In this document: in pieces, positions 32,590-43,212 of the stretch | Numbering within the stretch: the first letter of the stretch is position 1 | Layout of the letters: each line of letters opens with the position of its first letter | Assembly: GCF_025370935.1 (NCBI RefSeq) | Contig: NC_133494.1 | Coordinates: 4,370,554-4,434,553, forward strand | Source: Choristoneura fumiferana | Lineage: Eukaryota > Arthropoda > Insecta > Lepidoptera > Tortricidae | Reading direction: 5' to 3' | DNA: 64,000 nt | The notes under the pieces: generated by a model | Seen by the model: only the letters and a program-made list of their open reading frames with translations | Database searches by the model: none | What the model was told of the DNA's origin: nothing | Program-made: the position numbers and the translations under genes

Positions 32590-33117
32590 TACAAATACAA
32601 AATCGTCATTTCACAGGAGAGCGAAAATAAGATTTACAAAATTCTGGTTTGTGAGCCAAGGGGGCTAGTAATTACCGAAGTAAGTAGGTACTTTTTTATA
32701 CATAAAAACATATTCTATAAACGTGCATTTAGTGGTCTTTGGGAAATATTGTAAGTTTGAAGAAAATCGCGAGAAACCTGTGAGTTGTACCTATTGAAAT
32801 GTCTCATGAGTAATATGGTGTTAGATGATACAAGTTCAGTTATATCATGGTGCACCCCTGGAGCACCCATAATATCTCTTGTTTGAAACTGACTGATATG
32901 ATTTATATGAACTTGTAAAATCCTATAACTCAGCGTTATATGTTCCCAGCTCAATGTTGCTTGAAGTATAAGTTAAACATAAAATCCTGAATAATTCCTT
33001 TTTTTGACTTTGTACTCCATTACAAATAAAATTTACCTAACTTATATCAGTTTGCAAAAAGTAAAGTAACTTATATCAGTTACTTTACTTTCAGAACTTT
33101 ACTTTCGCTTTTGTCAG

Positions 33118-33149
33118 AACTTCGAGTTTCGAGTTTCGTAGTAGCCCTG
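33118..33149 (-). repeat. Single arm of MITE family B
   Basis: AACTTCGAGTTTCGAGTTTC then GTAGTAGCCCTG equals the right arm of the 35724-35853 element. Confidence 0.7.
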
Positions 33150-33460
33150 CTGGTCCCGCGTCACCTCACCCCCGCGCACTCCCACCACCTTCGATCCCAC
33201 CACACTTTATGCTCGCACTTGTATCACTTAACACAACTGTTATTGCATAAATATTTTACGGGAATAGTTTGACTTTTAGATGTAATTCAATTTGTATTCC
33301 TTTACACTTAAAAAAATATTTGTGAAAAGTGATTCATGGCGAGAATTACTTATCATACATAAAATATCAAATTGGTCTCGCGTACATGTTGAGTTGTACC
33401 CTGGATAAAATACTCAAATTGGTCTCGCAGTATAAGTACATGCTTGAGTCGTAGTACCCT

Positions 33461-33632
33461 GAGGCCGTATTGCCTAACGTTTCTTACTCTCGAAACTCGA
33501 AGTTCGTGTCGTGCGATCGCAAGTGTCAAATCGACGAGTTTTCGCGATCGCAATCAAATGACAGTTTTTGTATGCGAAATCTGTCATTTGATTACGATCG
33601 CGAGCGTCAGAAACGTTAGGCAATACGGCCTC
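33461..33632. mobile_element. MITE with GAGGCCGTATTGCC ends
   Basis: GAGGCCGTATTGCCTAACGT pairs with ACGTTAGGCAATACGGCCTC. The core has GCGATCGCAATCAAATGACA / TGTCATTTGATTACGATCGC. Near the left end it holds ACTCGAAGTTCGTGTCGTGC, the diagnostic stretch of family B, so it looks mosaic. A family B element begins two bases later. Confidence 0.8.
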
Positions 33633-33634
33633 TG

Positions 33635-33776
33635 CAGGGCTACTACGAAACCCGAAACTCGAAGTTCGTGTCGTGCGGTCCCTCTGACACTTATACTATT
33701 TAATACGCGAGCGCGAGAGACGGTACGATACGAACTTCGAGTTTCGTGTTTCGGAGTAGGCCTTCTGGTCTGGTAG
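33635..33776. mobile_element. Palindromic MITE, family B
   Basis: Begins CAGGGCTACTACGAAACCCG and ends with a slightly diverged mirror (GGAGTAGGCCTTCTG). Core GTGTCGTGCGGTCCCTCTGA and ACTATTTAATACG as in 35724-35853. Confidence 0.8.
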
Positions 33777-34273
33777 TTAGTCAAATTTAGTATAACTGTA
33801 GATATATCAATATTTCCGAAAAATATACCGAATAATAAAATGTGAAAATGAATTTTCACTTATACCACAAAGCACGAAAATAGCCTTAAGAGCAATTACA
33901 TAAAGGGGTTACAACTTGATATATATCAATGTGCACGATTTTTTTGCCGAAATGTTGCTAGTTGTATCACTTTTCACAAAATTATCTCCGAAACTATAGC
34001 ACCTAAAAATACTTGAGATAGACCCAAAAATTCATTATTTTTCTGATTATTTCTTGATAAAAACACATCACTGATCACAGGAGGCACAGAATTATAATTA
34101 GACTTGTAATTTGTAATGCAAGAAGGGCGTCATTGGATCAATATAGAATAAATAACAGATTATTTTTTTAGCTCTAAAAGTAAAATATATTTGTCTAACA
34201 GCATAATAATATAATTCTAAATAACCTGGTAGAATTGATCTAACGAAATCTAAAGAAATTTTCAAATATAAAA

Positions 34274-34408
34274 CAGAGGGCCTACTCCGAAGTTCGAAAA
34301 TCAAAGTTCGTATCGTACCGTTCCTCACGCTCCCGTATTAAATAGTACTAGTGGAGGGATCGAACGGCACGAACTTCGAGTTTCGAATTTCGTAGTAGGT
34401 AGCCCTGC
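34274..34408. mobile_element. Palindromic MITE, family B, abutting a stop codon
   Basis: CAGAGGGCCTACTCCGAAGT on the left and TTTCGTAGTAGGTAGCCCTG on the right. On the minus strand the element begins four bases after the TGA (34415-34413) of the STPGR-motif gene. Confidence 0.8.
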
Positions 34409-34412
34409 TGCT

Positions 34413-37400
34413 TCAGTTGCCGGCGCAGAAACGTCGTTGTGGAAAATAAAGGTCGAGATATGCCTCCTTCCTCAGCTTTTTCTGTATTTCTTCGCTCTTC
34501 ATAATTTTCATAGCTGCCTTGCAGCTATTGTGCGCGTGTGCGAAGAAACAATCTCTCACAGACTGAAAGAAACATAAAGTAACTCATCTTTATGTCCATT
34601 TCAAATTACCTACCCATAACCCATAACAGTAGGTAATAGTATTTTATGCAACTGTATCGTAATAGGGGTCCTTAAAACACGAGTGTGGGTTTACACGTGG
34701 GGTGTGGGGTAATAGGGTTACATGAGTGTTTTAAGGCCTAATTACGTACAGTTGCATACAATATTTTATCTATATCCATATATTAAATCCTCTATCATCT
34801 GTTCAAGAACCATTGAGAATGACCTGCATTAACGAAACTAGGTAGGTATGTCTGCCCCACGAGCTGCGCCCGCCCGCCCGGATACAATTATAGATTTCTG
34901 TAACGTAATGACCATTACGATACAGCTGTGTTCATAATAGAATCCAATGTCGTAATGCTGGTCATTACCTATGGTTTTTGAACGCATAATTGAGGATTTA
35001 CTATATGGGTGTAGGTAGATAAAGTAAAGTAAACGGAAGGTTTGAGCCTCGTAATCGTGACGTAAATTTTGAACGTTGTCGTGAACATTGCTTATTGCTT
35101 TTCTCAAACATGACATCATGAATGAAATATTGACGTTGTGTTACTAAAGCCGCGGCCACATGATGAAATCGCTCGACGCTCGACGCTCGTTTCCCGTGTC
35201 AAATCTGGTCACGTGACATAGCGATAAAGCTGAAAATGTTGAGCTTTATCGCTGGAACATAAATAAAAAAAACCTGTTCAATTTCGGCAAAAACACAACA
35301 GTGTTTATCAACAATGTGTGTTAATAACAATTTATTTCATTCACCCCAATTTTTTTATTGGTACCACTGCCACGACTGCTACTAAATGAGATTAAGAAAT
35401 CAGCTTCCAAGGCCAAGATCAGTCCTGCGAGAAGCCATTTTGTTGCTGCTGCTCGACGCGGCGACCTGCCGCTACTTTTTTGAGTGGAGAGAAATTCAAA
35501 ATTACCTTCAAAATAGGGTAACGTGACCAGATTTATCGCTGGAAGTATCGCGTTGCAGGCGCTGCGCCTCGGCTGCCTGCACGCGGTCACTCTAGCGGCT
35601 TACAAAGAGATTTCATACAAGTTTCCGCTGGCCTGCAATTCGACCGTCTTTTGTTTCAACGCGAGCTGCGGCACGGCGCGCGCCAGCCGCCAGCAACCAG
35701 AGCGACACGCTCGCACACAACAGCAGGGCTACTACGAAACTCGAAACTCGAAGTTCGTGTCGTGCGGTTCCTCTGACACTTATACTATTTAATACGAGAG
35801 CGAGAGGGATGGTACGATACGAACTTCGAGTTTCGAGTTTCGTAGTAGCCCTGCAGGGCGACGAGACTAGCGTGTAGCGTCCGCCAGCTTCATTTCTTTT
35901 TTTTTTTTAATTTTATTTCATGTCATGTTTGAGAAAAGCACTATACAAGCCTCGGCCGAAACGTGGGGTTGCCGGCCAAACAGATATAGACGGCCGAGCG
36001 TACTTTCCGGCCTCTACAGTAATGTACTATGCATGCCTTACCCAGCTCCGACTGCTTTAGGTCTCTAGAATGTTTAGCTAAAGCACTAACCTTAAAATCA
36101 GCCAACTTTGCACCCTGGAACTTAGCGAGGCAATGATTGAATAGTCCAGCGTAATGTCTCCGGCAGAGGAATAGGCGGTTCTCGAACTGCCAGTAGTCCC
36201 CTTGCGCTGAGCACGAGCATCCACAATAGCCGCACGCGTCCAGATTATAAGGGACACATTTAATCTAGACCATCGGACAAAATTAAAATGTTCAATTATT
36301 TTTTTTTCTTATCATATTATTATACATGGGAATGTCAATGTCAATAACGAAGTTAATAAATTCTTCTCACCATAACGGGACAGCGTAGAACTTTTTTTCC
36401 AGAGAAAGAATATGCAAACTTCATTTGACGCTTCTTAAACTCAGGACAGTAATCGCAAGCTCTGTAAAATTGATTTAATTATTGTTTCGACATGTTGCGA
36501 ACCACTGTGGTTCCTTCTCATGGCGAGCTCGAACGGGAAGCCGAACGTCTCAACTGCGCTGCGCATCAGCGCTCTCACAGGTCTGCATCTCGAAGCGGCG
36601 AAAAACTAGCCAAATCTTCATGCTTACTTACTGACAAACTGACAATTCCAATTTAACAATAATTTACGATGGGTAATTGTGAAGAAGACGAGGGTAGGTT
36701 CTCGTTTTCGCTGACGACGGCCGCACAGAAAAGCCGAGCTGCGGAGATCGCTAATGGCGCGCATTTTACAGTCAGCTTTCTATTCGGTTTCGATTTTAAT
36801 GACTCCAACATCAATTACTTATATGGCCATTAGGTACGATGGAGAAACACTTACGCAGGATAAGAGTTGGCTTTGAAAAGTCCTTGCCTTTTGCCCGTTT
36901 GGTTGAAAGGAGCGCAATTCTGTGGAATAGGCTTTTTTGGTGGAAGCGGCTGTGGAGGTGGCTGGTATTCATGTTTTGTTATCCATCGAGGCGTCTTCGG
37001 ACCGAAACAAACTTTGCTGTAATGCTGCAAAGTTACTGCCATCAACATAAGTTTATACATATACATAAACTGCGACGTAAACCAGCTGTTAACAGTTTAT
37101 TACTGTACCCTATGAGTGATATCGTAGAACGCATTTCTACCATCGTCATAGGAGCCAGGACCAAGGTTGCGTTGCTTTGCGCCCCCCAAGCGCCTCATGA
37201 AAGGGCTCATGGTCGGACCTTCGGTGGGAAGAACTTCCCGGGGCAGACTGGTGCCGAAGCAAATCGGAGGAGCATCCTTCTTTGTTACCACGTACTCGAA
37301 ATCTACACATTAAAAACAAATTTTAACTAAATAGGTATTCAAAGAGAAACAACTTTAGGTACAACTTTGACTCAAAACTTTCAAGGAAAGTAAAGTGGAT

Positions 37401-38072
37401 TCGAGCAATTGAACATTTGAATAAAATTTCAAACATTTTTTTTCTCTTCGTCTAGGTACAACTACAATTACCGCCATAGGATTTCTCGTGCAAATTATTT
37501 GGACGGAGGTATCGTCGTCCGTAAGGCCGCTGCATAATTACGATATTATTATTTTTTATATTAATATCGTTTCCATCCTTTGCTTGGTTTTAAGGATAAC
37601 TTGTTCCAGATGTTTCGCGAGTCGACAGCCGACTGGCTCGCGAGGGTTTCGTGATTGTCGGCACAATAAAAATATGACGAATCCGGCTATTACGCTTTTA
37701 TTGGGGTGCACGTTTGGTAGTAGGATGGGCATATCGTCAGTTTTGGTAGGACATGGATAGATGAGATTTTCATTTTTCTGAATATATAGTACTTAGCGTG
37801 GTGTTTCAACTTCAAGTCGTATATCCACATGCATATACCTACTCGCAAACTTTGACAAGAACGAATATAAATTAAATTGGATCACAGACATTCACACACA
37901 TATGATAACCCAAGATTCAAACGTACCTAATGCTACCCAATGCCAAACAAGGGCTTAAAGTAATAGGTACAAGGTAGGGTACAGGGCCTGTCCCGCTGAC
38001 GCTATTATTATTTTCTCCAACTTGCTCGAAAATGTTCTCTTTCACGTTGAAAAATTCGACCGGGTAGTCCAT
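34413..38072 (-). CDS. Sperm-tail PG-rich-motif protein with Cys-rich C-terminus
   Basis: Predicted exons: 38072 to about 37930 (donor uncertain), 37302-37109, 37024-36855, 36461-36371, 36264-36091, 34562-34413; the last five join in frame with GT-AG sites (about 305 residues). Start MDYPVEFFNVKENIFEQ. Exon 2 has ICFGTSLPRE and NLGPGSYDDGRNAFYD, matching the PGPGxY motif of SHIPPO/STPG and Pitchfork-type ciliary or sperm axoneme proteins. Exon 3 is proline-rich (QPPPQPLPPKKPIP). The C-terminal half has paired cysteines: CDYC, CGYCGCSC, LFLCRRH, FNHC and a last CFFAHAHNSC, which could bind zinc. It ends FPQRRFCAGN. The family assignment is by motif only. Testis expression is inferred. A 163-codon plus-strand frame at 36839-37330 is antisense shadow. 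Confidence 0.7.
34640..35015 (-). mobile_element. Repeat family D, copy 1 (inverted partner at 39.8-40.2 kb)
   Basis: TATGCAACTGTATCGTAATA, CCTTAAAACACGAGTGTG, TTAAATCCTCTATCATCTG, AACCATTGAGAATGACCTGC, TAGGTAGGTATGTCTGCCCC and TAATGCTGGTCATTACC all recur as complements at 40195-39785. Confidence 0.85.
35724..35853. mobile_element. Palindromic MITE, family B (best copy)
   Basis: Arms CAGGGCTACTACGAAACTCG then AAACTCGAAGTTCGTGTCGT and the mirror AACTTCGAGTTTCGAGTTTC then GTAGTAGCCCTG are nearly perfect, with core ACTTATACTATTTAATACG. Confidence 0.88.
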
Positions 38073-38667
38073 CGTTATAATGCGTTGATGCGATCATAAA
38101 TTAAAAAAAAGTGGCATTACTTCCCGGACATGTCCGGGAAGTGTTTAATATTGTGCAGGTTTTTTACTTTTAATTTAATCAAAGATCGTAAATTCCAGCC
38201 AGCCAATTGTCCCATAGTCACGTACAAAACCGAGATTTAAAAAAAACTTTGTTTTCTGCGTTTAGCCAATGCCAATAATGATTGTGTCCAAAGTCATAAT
38301 AAGGTATATTTAGACTTAATTATCTTCTCGGACTGCTAAATATTTTGTAACAAAGATATGTTTTTTTTTATGTTGTGAGTTTAGGAATTGCCGCTTTAAC
38401 TAAAAGTAAAAATGTATAATATTTATATTTACTAATCCTATAAGTTTTCTTTTAATTTATTTTTGAGTACTAATATTGTATGTGGAACCTCTTATTATAC
38501 GCATATATGTATTTAACAATCTACGTACAATATAAACAAAATTAACACTTTAATAGTATGAAATTTACTTCCTGGAAAGTAACGGGTTTCTTTAAAAATT
38601 TGTAAACAGTCATAAACAGCGCGCGGACCGAGCGGCAGTGTTGGGTGTAGTTAACTAGTATTTTGAA

Positions 38668-39030
38668 ATGGGTCCATGTCATCACTATCATCATCATCAT
38701 CACCGTCATCATCGTCACCATCTCAACCAACCATCATCATCACCATCAACGACCATTATCATCATCATCATCATCAAAATCATCATTAACAACCATCATC
38801 ATCATCACCGTCAACGAACACCGTCCTCACCATCACTAACAATCATCATCGTCATCATCATCACCATCAACCACCGTCATCATCAATTCATCATCAGCGT
38901 TATCATCAAAATATTTATTGCCAACCATCATCATCATCACTACCATCATCATCATTATCACCACCATCAACTATCATGAATCATCAACATAATGATCACC
39001 ATCACCATCATCATCACTATGAGGCGTCTT
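38668..39030 (+). repeat. CAT/TCA imperfect microsatellite
   Basis: About 360 bases of interrupted CAT-type trinucleotides with CAAC and CGTC variants. The plus frame reads as a histidine/serine/isoleucine-rich ORF, an artefact of the repeat. A second block lies at 39184-39290. Confidence 0.85.
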
Positions 39031-39183
39031 TACCTATAGTGCAGGGTGTGCGTTGCACATGGGCGCAGCGGTGTTAGAGGCGCCGGCCGCGGCACTTTGA
39101 ACTTATTCCATTTTGACCACGCGCTTCCTAGATGGCGCTAAAGTAATAATTGCACAGGGCGCTTCATTGGCTAAGCCGCTGTC

Positions 39184-39290
39184 ACTATCATCATCATCAT
39201 CACTATCATCATCATCATCCTCACCATCATCATAATCCCATCACAATCACCGTCATATCATTATCACCATCATCATCATTTTTGAGAAAA
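39184..39290 (+). repeat. CAT/TCA microsatellite, second block
   Basis: Same trinucleotide as 38668-39030, separated by about 150 bases of GC-rich unique-looking sequence (GTTAGAGGCGCCGGCCGCGG). Confidence 0.8.
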
Positions 39291-39784
39291 GCGCTATACA
39301 AGCTTCGACCAGTAATCGCCATCCTGACCTCGTATCATTGATGGCCTCATCTGATGGTTCGGCCATTAATCATCTACTCGTCCAGGTTGGCTTACATAAC
39401 TGGTCTCTACAGTAATGTTACATTTGAGTCTGTTGGATTCCCAGATGAAGCAAGCACTTTTAAAGCTTTACATAACATCTCTAAAAAATACCCTACTTAT
39501 TATCGAGGCCTATACCTACCTACTTACATTTAAATGATTAACTTGCATCCTCGTATCTACTTTATCATGGTCCCTGTTGCAAATCGTGTATTCAAATATG
39601 AAGCAACATTTTTATGGAAATGGGAAAATAGCATGGTGAAAAGGAAAGGTCATGGATACTTACATGATTGATATGACTTGCCAATGAATAAAATAAATTT
39701 AGATAATTCAGATACAAATGATCTTTTCACTTCTCATGCTTGTAAAGTTCGTGTTTGTGCTAGATCTAGGTGACATAAAAATTG

Positions 39785-40195
39785 TATCTACACCCATATA
39801 GTAAATCCTCAATTATGCGTTCAAAAACCAATGACCAGCATTACGACATTGGATTCTATTATGAACACGGCTGTATCGTAATGAGATTTCATACATCATT
39901 ACAGCACGGGCACGAGCAGCAACACATCGCGCGCGCAGCGGGCGCAGTTCGTGGGGCAGACATACCTACCTAGTTCTCGTTAATGCAGGTCATTCTCAAT
40001 GGTTCTTGAATACATGATAGAGGATTTAATATATGGATATGGATAAAATATTGTATGCAACTGTACGTAATTAGGCCTTAAAACACTCATGTGACCCTTT
40101 TATGAAACTCGGCTACGTCTCGTTTCATAAACCCACACTCGTGTTTTAAGGACCCCTATTACGATACAGTTGCATAAAATACTATTATGCTCTAG
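39785..40195 (+). mobile_element. Repeat family D, copy 2
   Basis: CACCCATATAGTAAATCCTC, CAGCATTACGACATTGGATT, GGGGCAGACATACCTACCTA, GCAGGTCATTCTCAATGG, TAGGCCTTAAAACACTC and TATTACGATACAGTTGCAT are in inverse order and strand to copy 1. Together the copies bracket the STPGR-motif gene body and the microsatellite. Confidence 0.85.
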
Positions 40196-40521
40196 TGCAT
40201 AAAGTAAAATCTTCGTCTAAGACCAAGGTAATCAGGTGTCAACAGCCACAAACATAATAGTTTCTATATATTTTTTTTAAATATTTTTTTATTTAAATAT
40301 AAAACTAACAATCAATCAAATAAATAAATAAAACTAAAAAAATCTAATTATGTAGTAAAGCATAAAAAATAAAAGGTACATAGTAAGTGAACAATGGGGA
40401 ATGTCTGAAAAATTTAGGAACGCTTGAAATTTTTATATCAATAAGAATAAATAACCTTTCTAATTAACAGAAAAAATATCAGATTTTTAAGTAGCATCAA
40501 TTAATTAAAAAAAATGAAAGA

Positions 40522-40743
40522 GTTTTCTTTACCACCAAATTACGACAGTCCGGTCGGTTACGGTTTGTTCCATAGTCCAGAATAAAAAACATTAAAAAAA
40601 TAATTTATGTCTTTTGACTCGATCGTTTTGACAGGTGACACTTTACCGGGCCGAATAATTCTTTTGTAATGTTTTTTATTCTGGCTGGACTATGGAACAA
40701 CCCGTAACCGACCGGACTGTCGTAATTTGGCGGTAAAGAAAAC
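40522..40743. repeat. Foldback MITE
   Basis: GTTTTCTTTACCACCAAATT, ACGACAGTCCGGTCGGTTAC and TCCATAGTCCAGAATAAAAA pair with TTTTTATTCTGGCTGGACTA, GTAACCGACCGGACTGTCGT and AATTTGGCGGTAAAGAAAAC. The arms are about 80 bp. Confidence 0.8.
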
Positions 40744-40800
40744 ATTCACTTTTTAAAATTAATTCATCCTACATAAAAATCGAATATTTTTTTCTGTTAA

Positions 40801-41115
40801 AGAGAAGCCGTGGTGGCCTAGTGGTTTGACCTATCGCCTCTCAAGCAGAGGGTCGTGGGTTCAAACCCCGGCTCGCACCTCTGAGTTTTTCCAAATTCAT
40901 GTGCGGAATTACATTTGAAATTTATCACGAGCTTTGCGGTGAAGGAAAACATCGTGAGGAAACCTGCACAAACCTGCGAAGCAATTCAATGGTGCGTGTG
41001 AAGTTCCCAATCCGCACTGGGCCCGCGTGGGCACTACGGCCCAAGCCCTCTTGTTCTGAGAGGAGGCCTGTGCCCAGCAGTGGGACGTATATAGGCTGGG
41101 ATGATGATGAATTAG
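40801..41115 (+). mobile_element. tRNA-headed SINE with RTE-like tail
   Basis: The head has an A-box-like GGTGGCCTAGTGG and a B box GGGTTCAAACCCC. The body holds GGTGAAGGAAAACATCGTGA, then GAAACCTGC. The tail reads CCAATCCGCACTGGGCCCGC, TGAGAGGAGGCCTGTGCCCA, GCAGTGGGACGTATATAGGC and ends in TGATGATGA. The tail is shared with RTE LINEs that would supply the enzymes. Confidence 0.8.
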
Positions 41116-42119
41116 AAAGGTTATTCGTATCGATAAAAGAGTTTCAAGCGTTTCTAAAATGTTCATCCATTCCCCATTGTTTCCACTGTTGCTATACATT
41201 TCCTCGCAATAGAAGTGAAAAGCAGTGTAAAACGCGAGTATTAAACCCACTTTCCCCTCGACATGTCTATCCACTCTCGCCGTACCGGCTCGGGTGGCTA
41301 TATGAACATCTTGGATAAAATGACTCGTTTTATGCTCTTGTTGTACAATCTACTATTATTTACCTAATGTAACGTCCCAGGTCATTTTTTGGTTGGAATT
41401 CTTCTGTTGATTTTAATACATAATAACTGAAAGAAAAAATATTTATGTTCAAATTAATAGGTAGGTACATTGGAAAACAAAAGGAAGGATCGTGAGAAAG
41501 CCAAAGCTGCAAAAACAAATTGGCCAAATTAAATTACAAATGCGGAGACTGTTATTCACAGCCAAATTAAGAATAGATAGGTACATTCTTAGTCACGCAA
41601 ACGTCCAAGGTTATTTTATTTTGGAATTTAGTCATAGCTCAACGAAAAACTTAACATTATGTAGAAATGCTGAAGCTGAATCAATTTGAGATGTAAATTG
41701 TTTAAATAGCATACCTTCCATGGAGTTTTCCTGTAAAATTTAGAGGTAAAGATTAAAAATTGAGAAACGAGCAAATTATTTTTATAAATCAAGTTGTAAA
41801 CCAATTTGTAAACAGTTAAAATGACAATGATTGGTACTCTGTGTGACGTATTGATAATCATGCTAATCGAACCGAAAATTTTGCGTGTTATATTTCAAAT
41901 TTGCCGCTCAGACTCAAACGCCCTTCATTGTCACAATCGAGGTTGTGTTAAAAACGCCCAGACAATATTACTTCATTGTCTGTCAGTCAGAGAACGAACG
42001 AAACGAAACAACGAAACGAAATTACTTTTGCTCTTCTTTTGCTTGCAAGCAAACAACCAACGAAACGCACAAGCGCTATTGAAAGTTGCGCCTTTTTTAT
42101 TTCATATCAAAGACTATAG

Positions 42120-42222
42120 TATCTCAGTATATATAGTTTCATTCAATCTATTTACGATTTTCATGTGGTGGTGTGTTATGATAAGGATAAGTTGAACTAG
42201 TCGCAAAACTTGAAAGTCAACG
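42120..42222 (+). promoter_or_regulatory. Candidate Papi 5' UTR exon
   Basis: TATATATAG at about 42127 and a strong donor-like CAACG/GTAAGA at 42222 lie upstream of the coding exon acceptor at 43209. Tentative. Confidence 0.25.
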
Positions 42223-43212
42223 GTAAGAAAGTTTTACTGTTCTATAATATATTATCTTTCAAAAGTGTGATGATTATTGAGTTTGGCTTATTGCGGGTGT
42301 CACATTACTTTCTATGAAGTAATTTTTCGCTGTTATTATGTCATAGCTAGTAATAGAATACCGAAGTAATATCCTAGCTTCTGTAATAATTTAATTTTTA
42401 TTGCTGTTGAGTACAAAAAAGTTAATGTTTTGTTAGGTGAGAAAAATCCTATGAGTAGGTACATTCACATTGTAATGTCCAAGCCTTTGATTGACATATT
42501 TTGGAAACACTACACTTACTATTTGGTTTCTAGTTTACAGTGAAACTAATATGTATTGACGTGCAGTGTTTCTGGTAATGTGTTACCAATTACAAGGCTA
42601 TTTCTTACTTAGGTTATAATAAGCCTTGAGACAAGCTTTTGTCACTGAAAGGCTCTATTGTGGTAACAACTTCACCAGCCATGCTTTGAATTTTCATTTG
42701 ATTTAGAAAACTTTTCTCCACTAGTACACACTTGCATTGTCCAAAAGTTTTATATTCACTTAAAGTTAATCATGATACAATTTTTCTACTAACCTTCTTG
42801 CCATGTGATGTATAAATAAAAAGCAAAATAACTAGACTAGTAGTTATGTTTATTTGTATGAAACGAATCTTGAGCATTGGTGAATTCATTTATAAATTAA
42901 CCCTTTTCCAGGCCTTGCTAATTAAGATATGCTATTACAAAATTAATCTTAGTTTTATATTGTTTACCTATGAGAAATCATTTAAAAATGAATAATGTTT
43001 TATAGCATATTGTTAATGTAGCAAGCTAATATTTATGTACATTTACCTATGTGGTTGTGGTTTATTTTAACATTTTAAACTTAATGGTAAAATTTGGACT
43101 AATGGTAAAATTGTGTTAACTTCTATAATAAAAACATAATAAATACTGCTAATAAATTTACGAAGTATAATCCTATGGATATTTTTAATAATAAAGACTT
43201 TTCTTCCAGAAA

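Noticed and set aside
35321..35590. 89-codon minus ORF with GLILALEADFLISF
   Set aside because: No recognised family; the segment holds an inverted CACGTGAC/GTCACGT word and probably belongs to a non-autonomous element.
36839..37330. 163-codon plus-strand ORF
   Set aside because: It is antisense to two exons and an intron of the STPGR-motif gene, whose splice phases fit together on the minus strand.
38668..38979. 103-codon histidine-rich ORF
   Set aside because: It is the translation of an imperfect CAT/TCA microsatellite, with no start context, splice sites or conserved segment.
38668..39290. CRISPR-like array
   Set aside because: Repeats are trinucleotide without unique spacers, and the genome is eukaryotic.
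40805..40880. Possible true tRNA gene
   Set aside because: tRNA-like head only; it continues directly into an RTE-like SINE tail.
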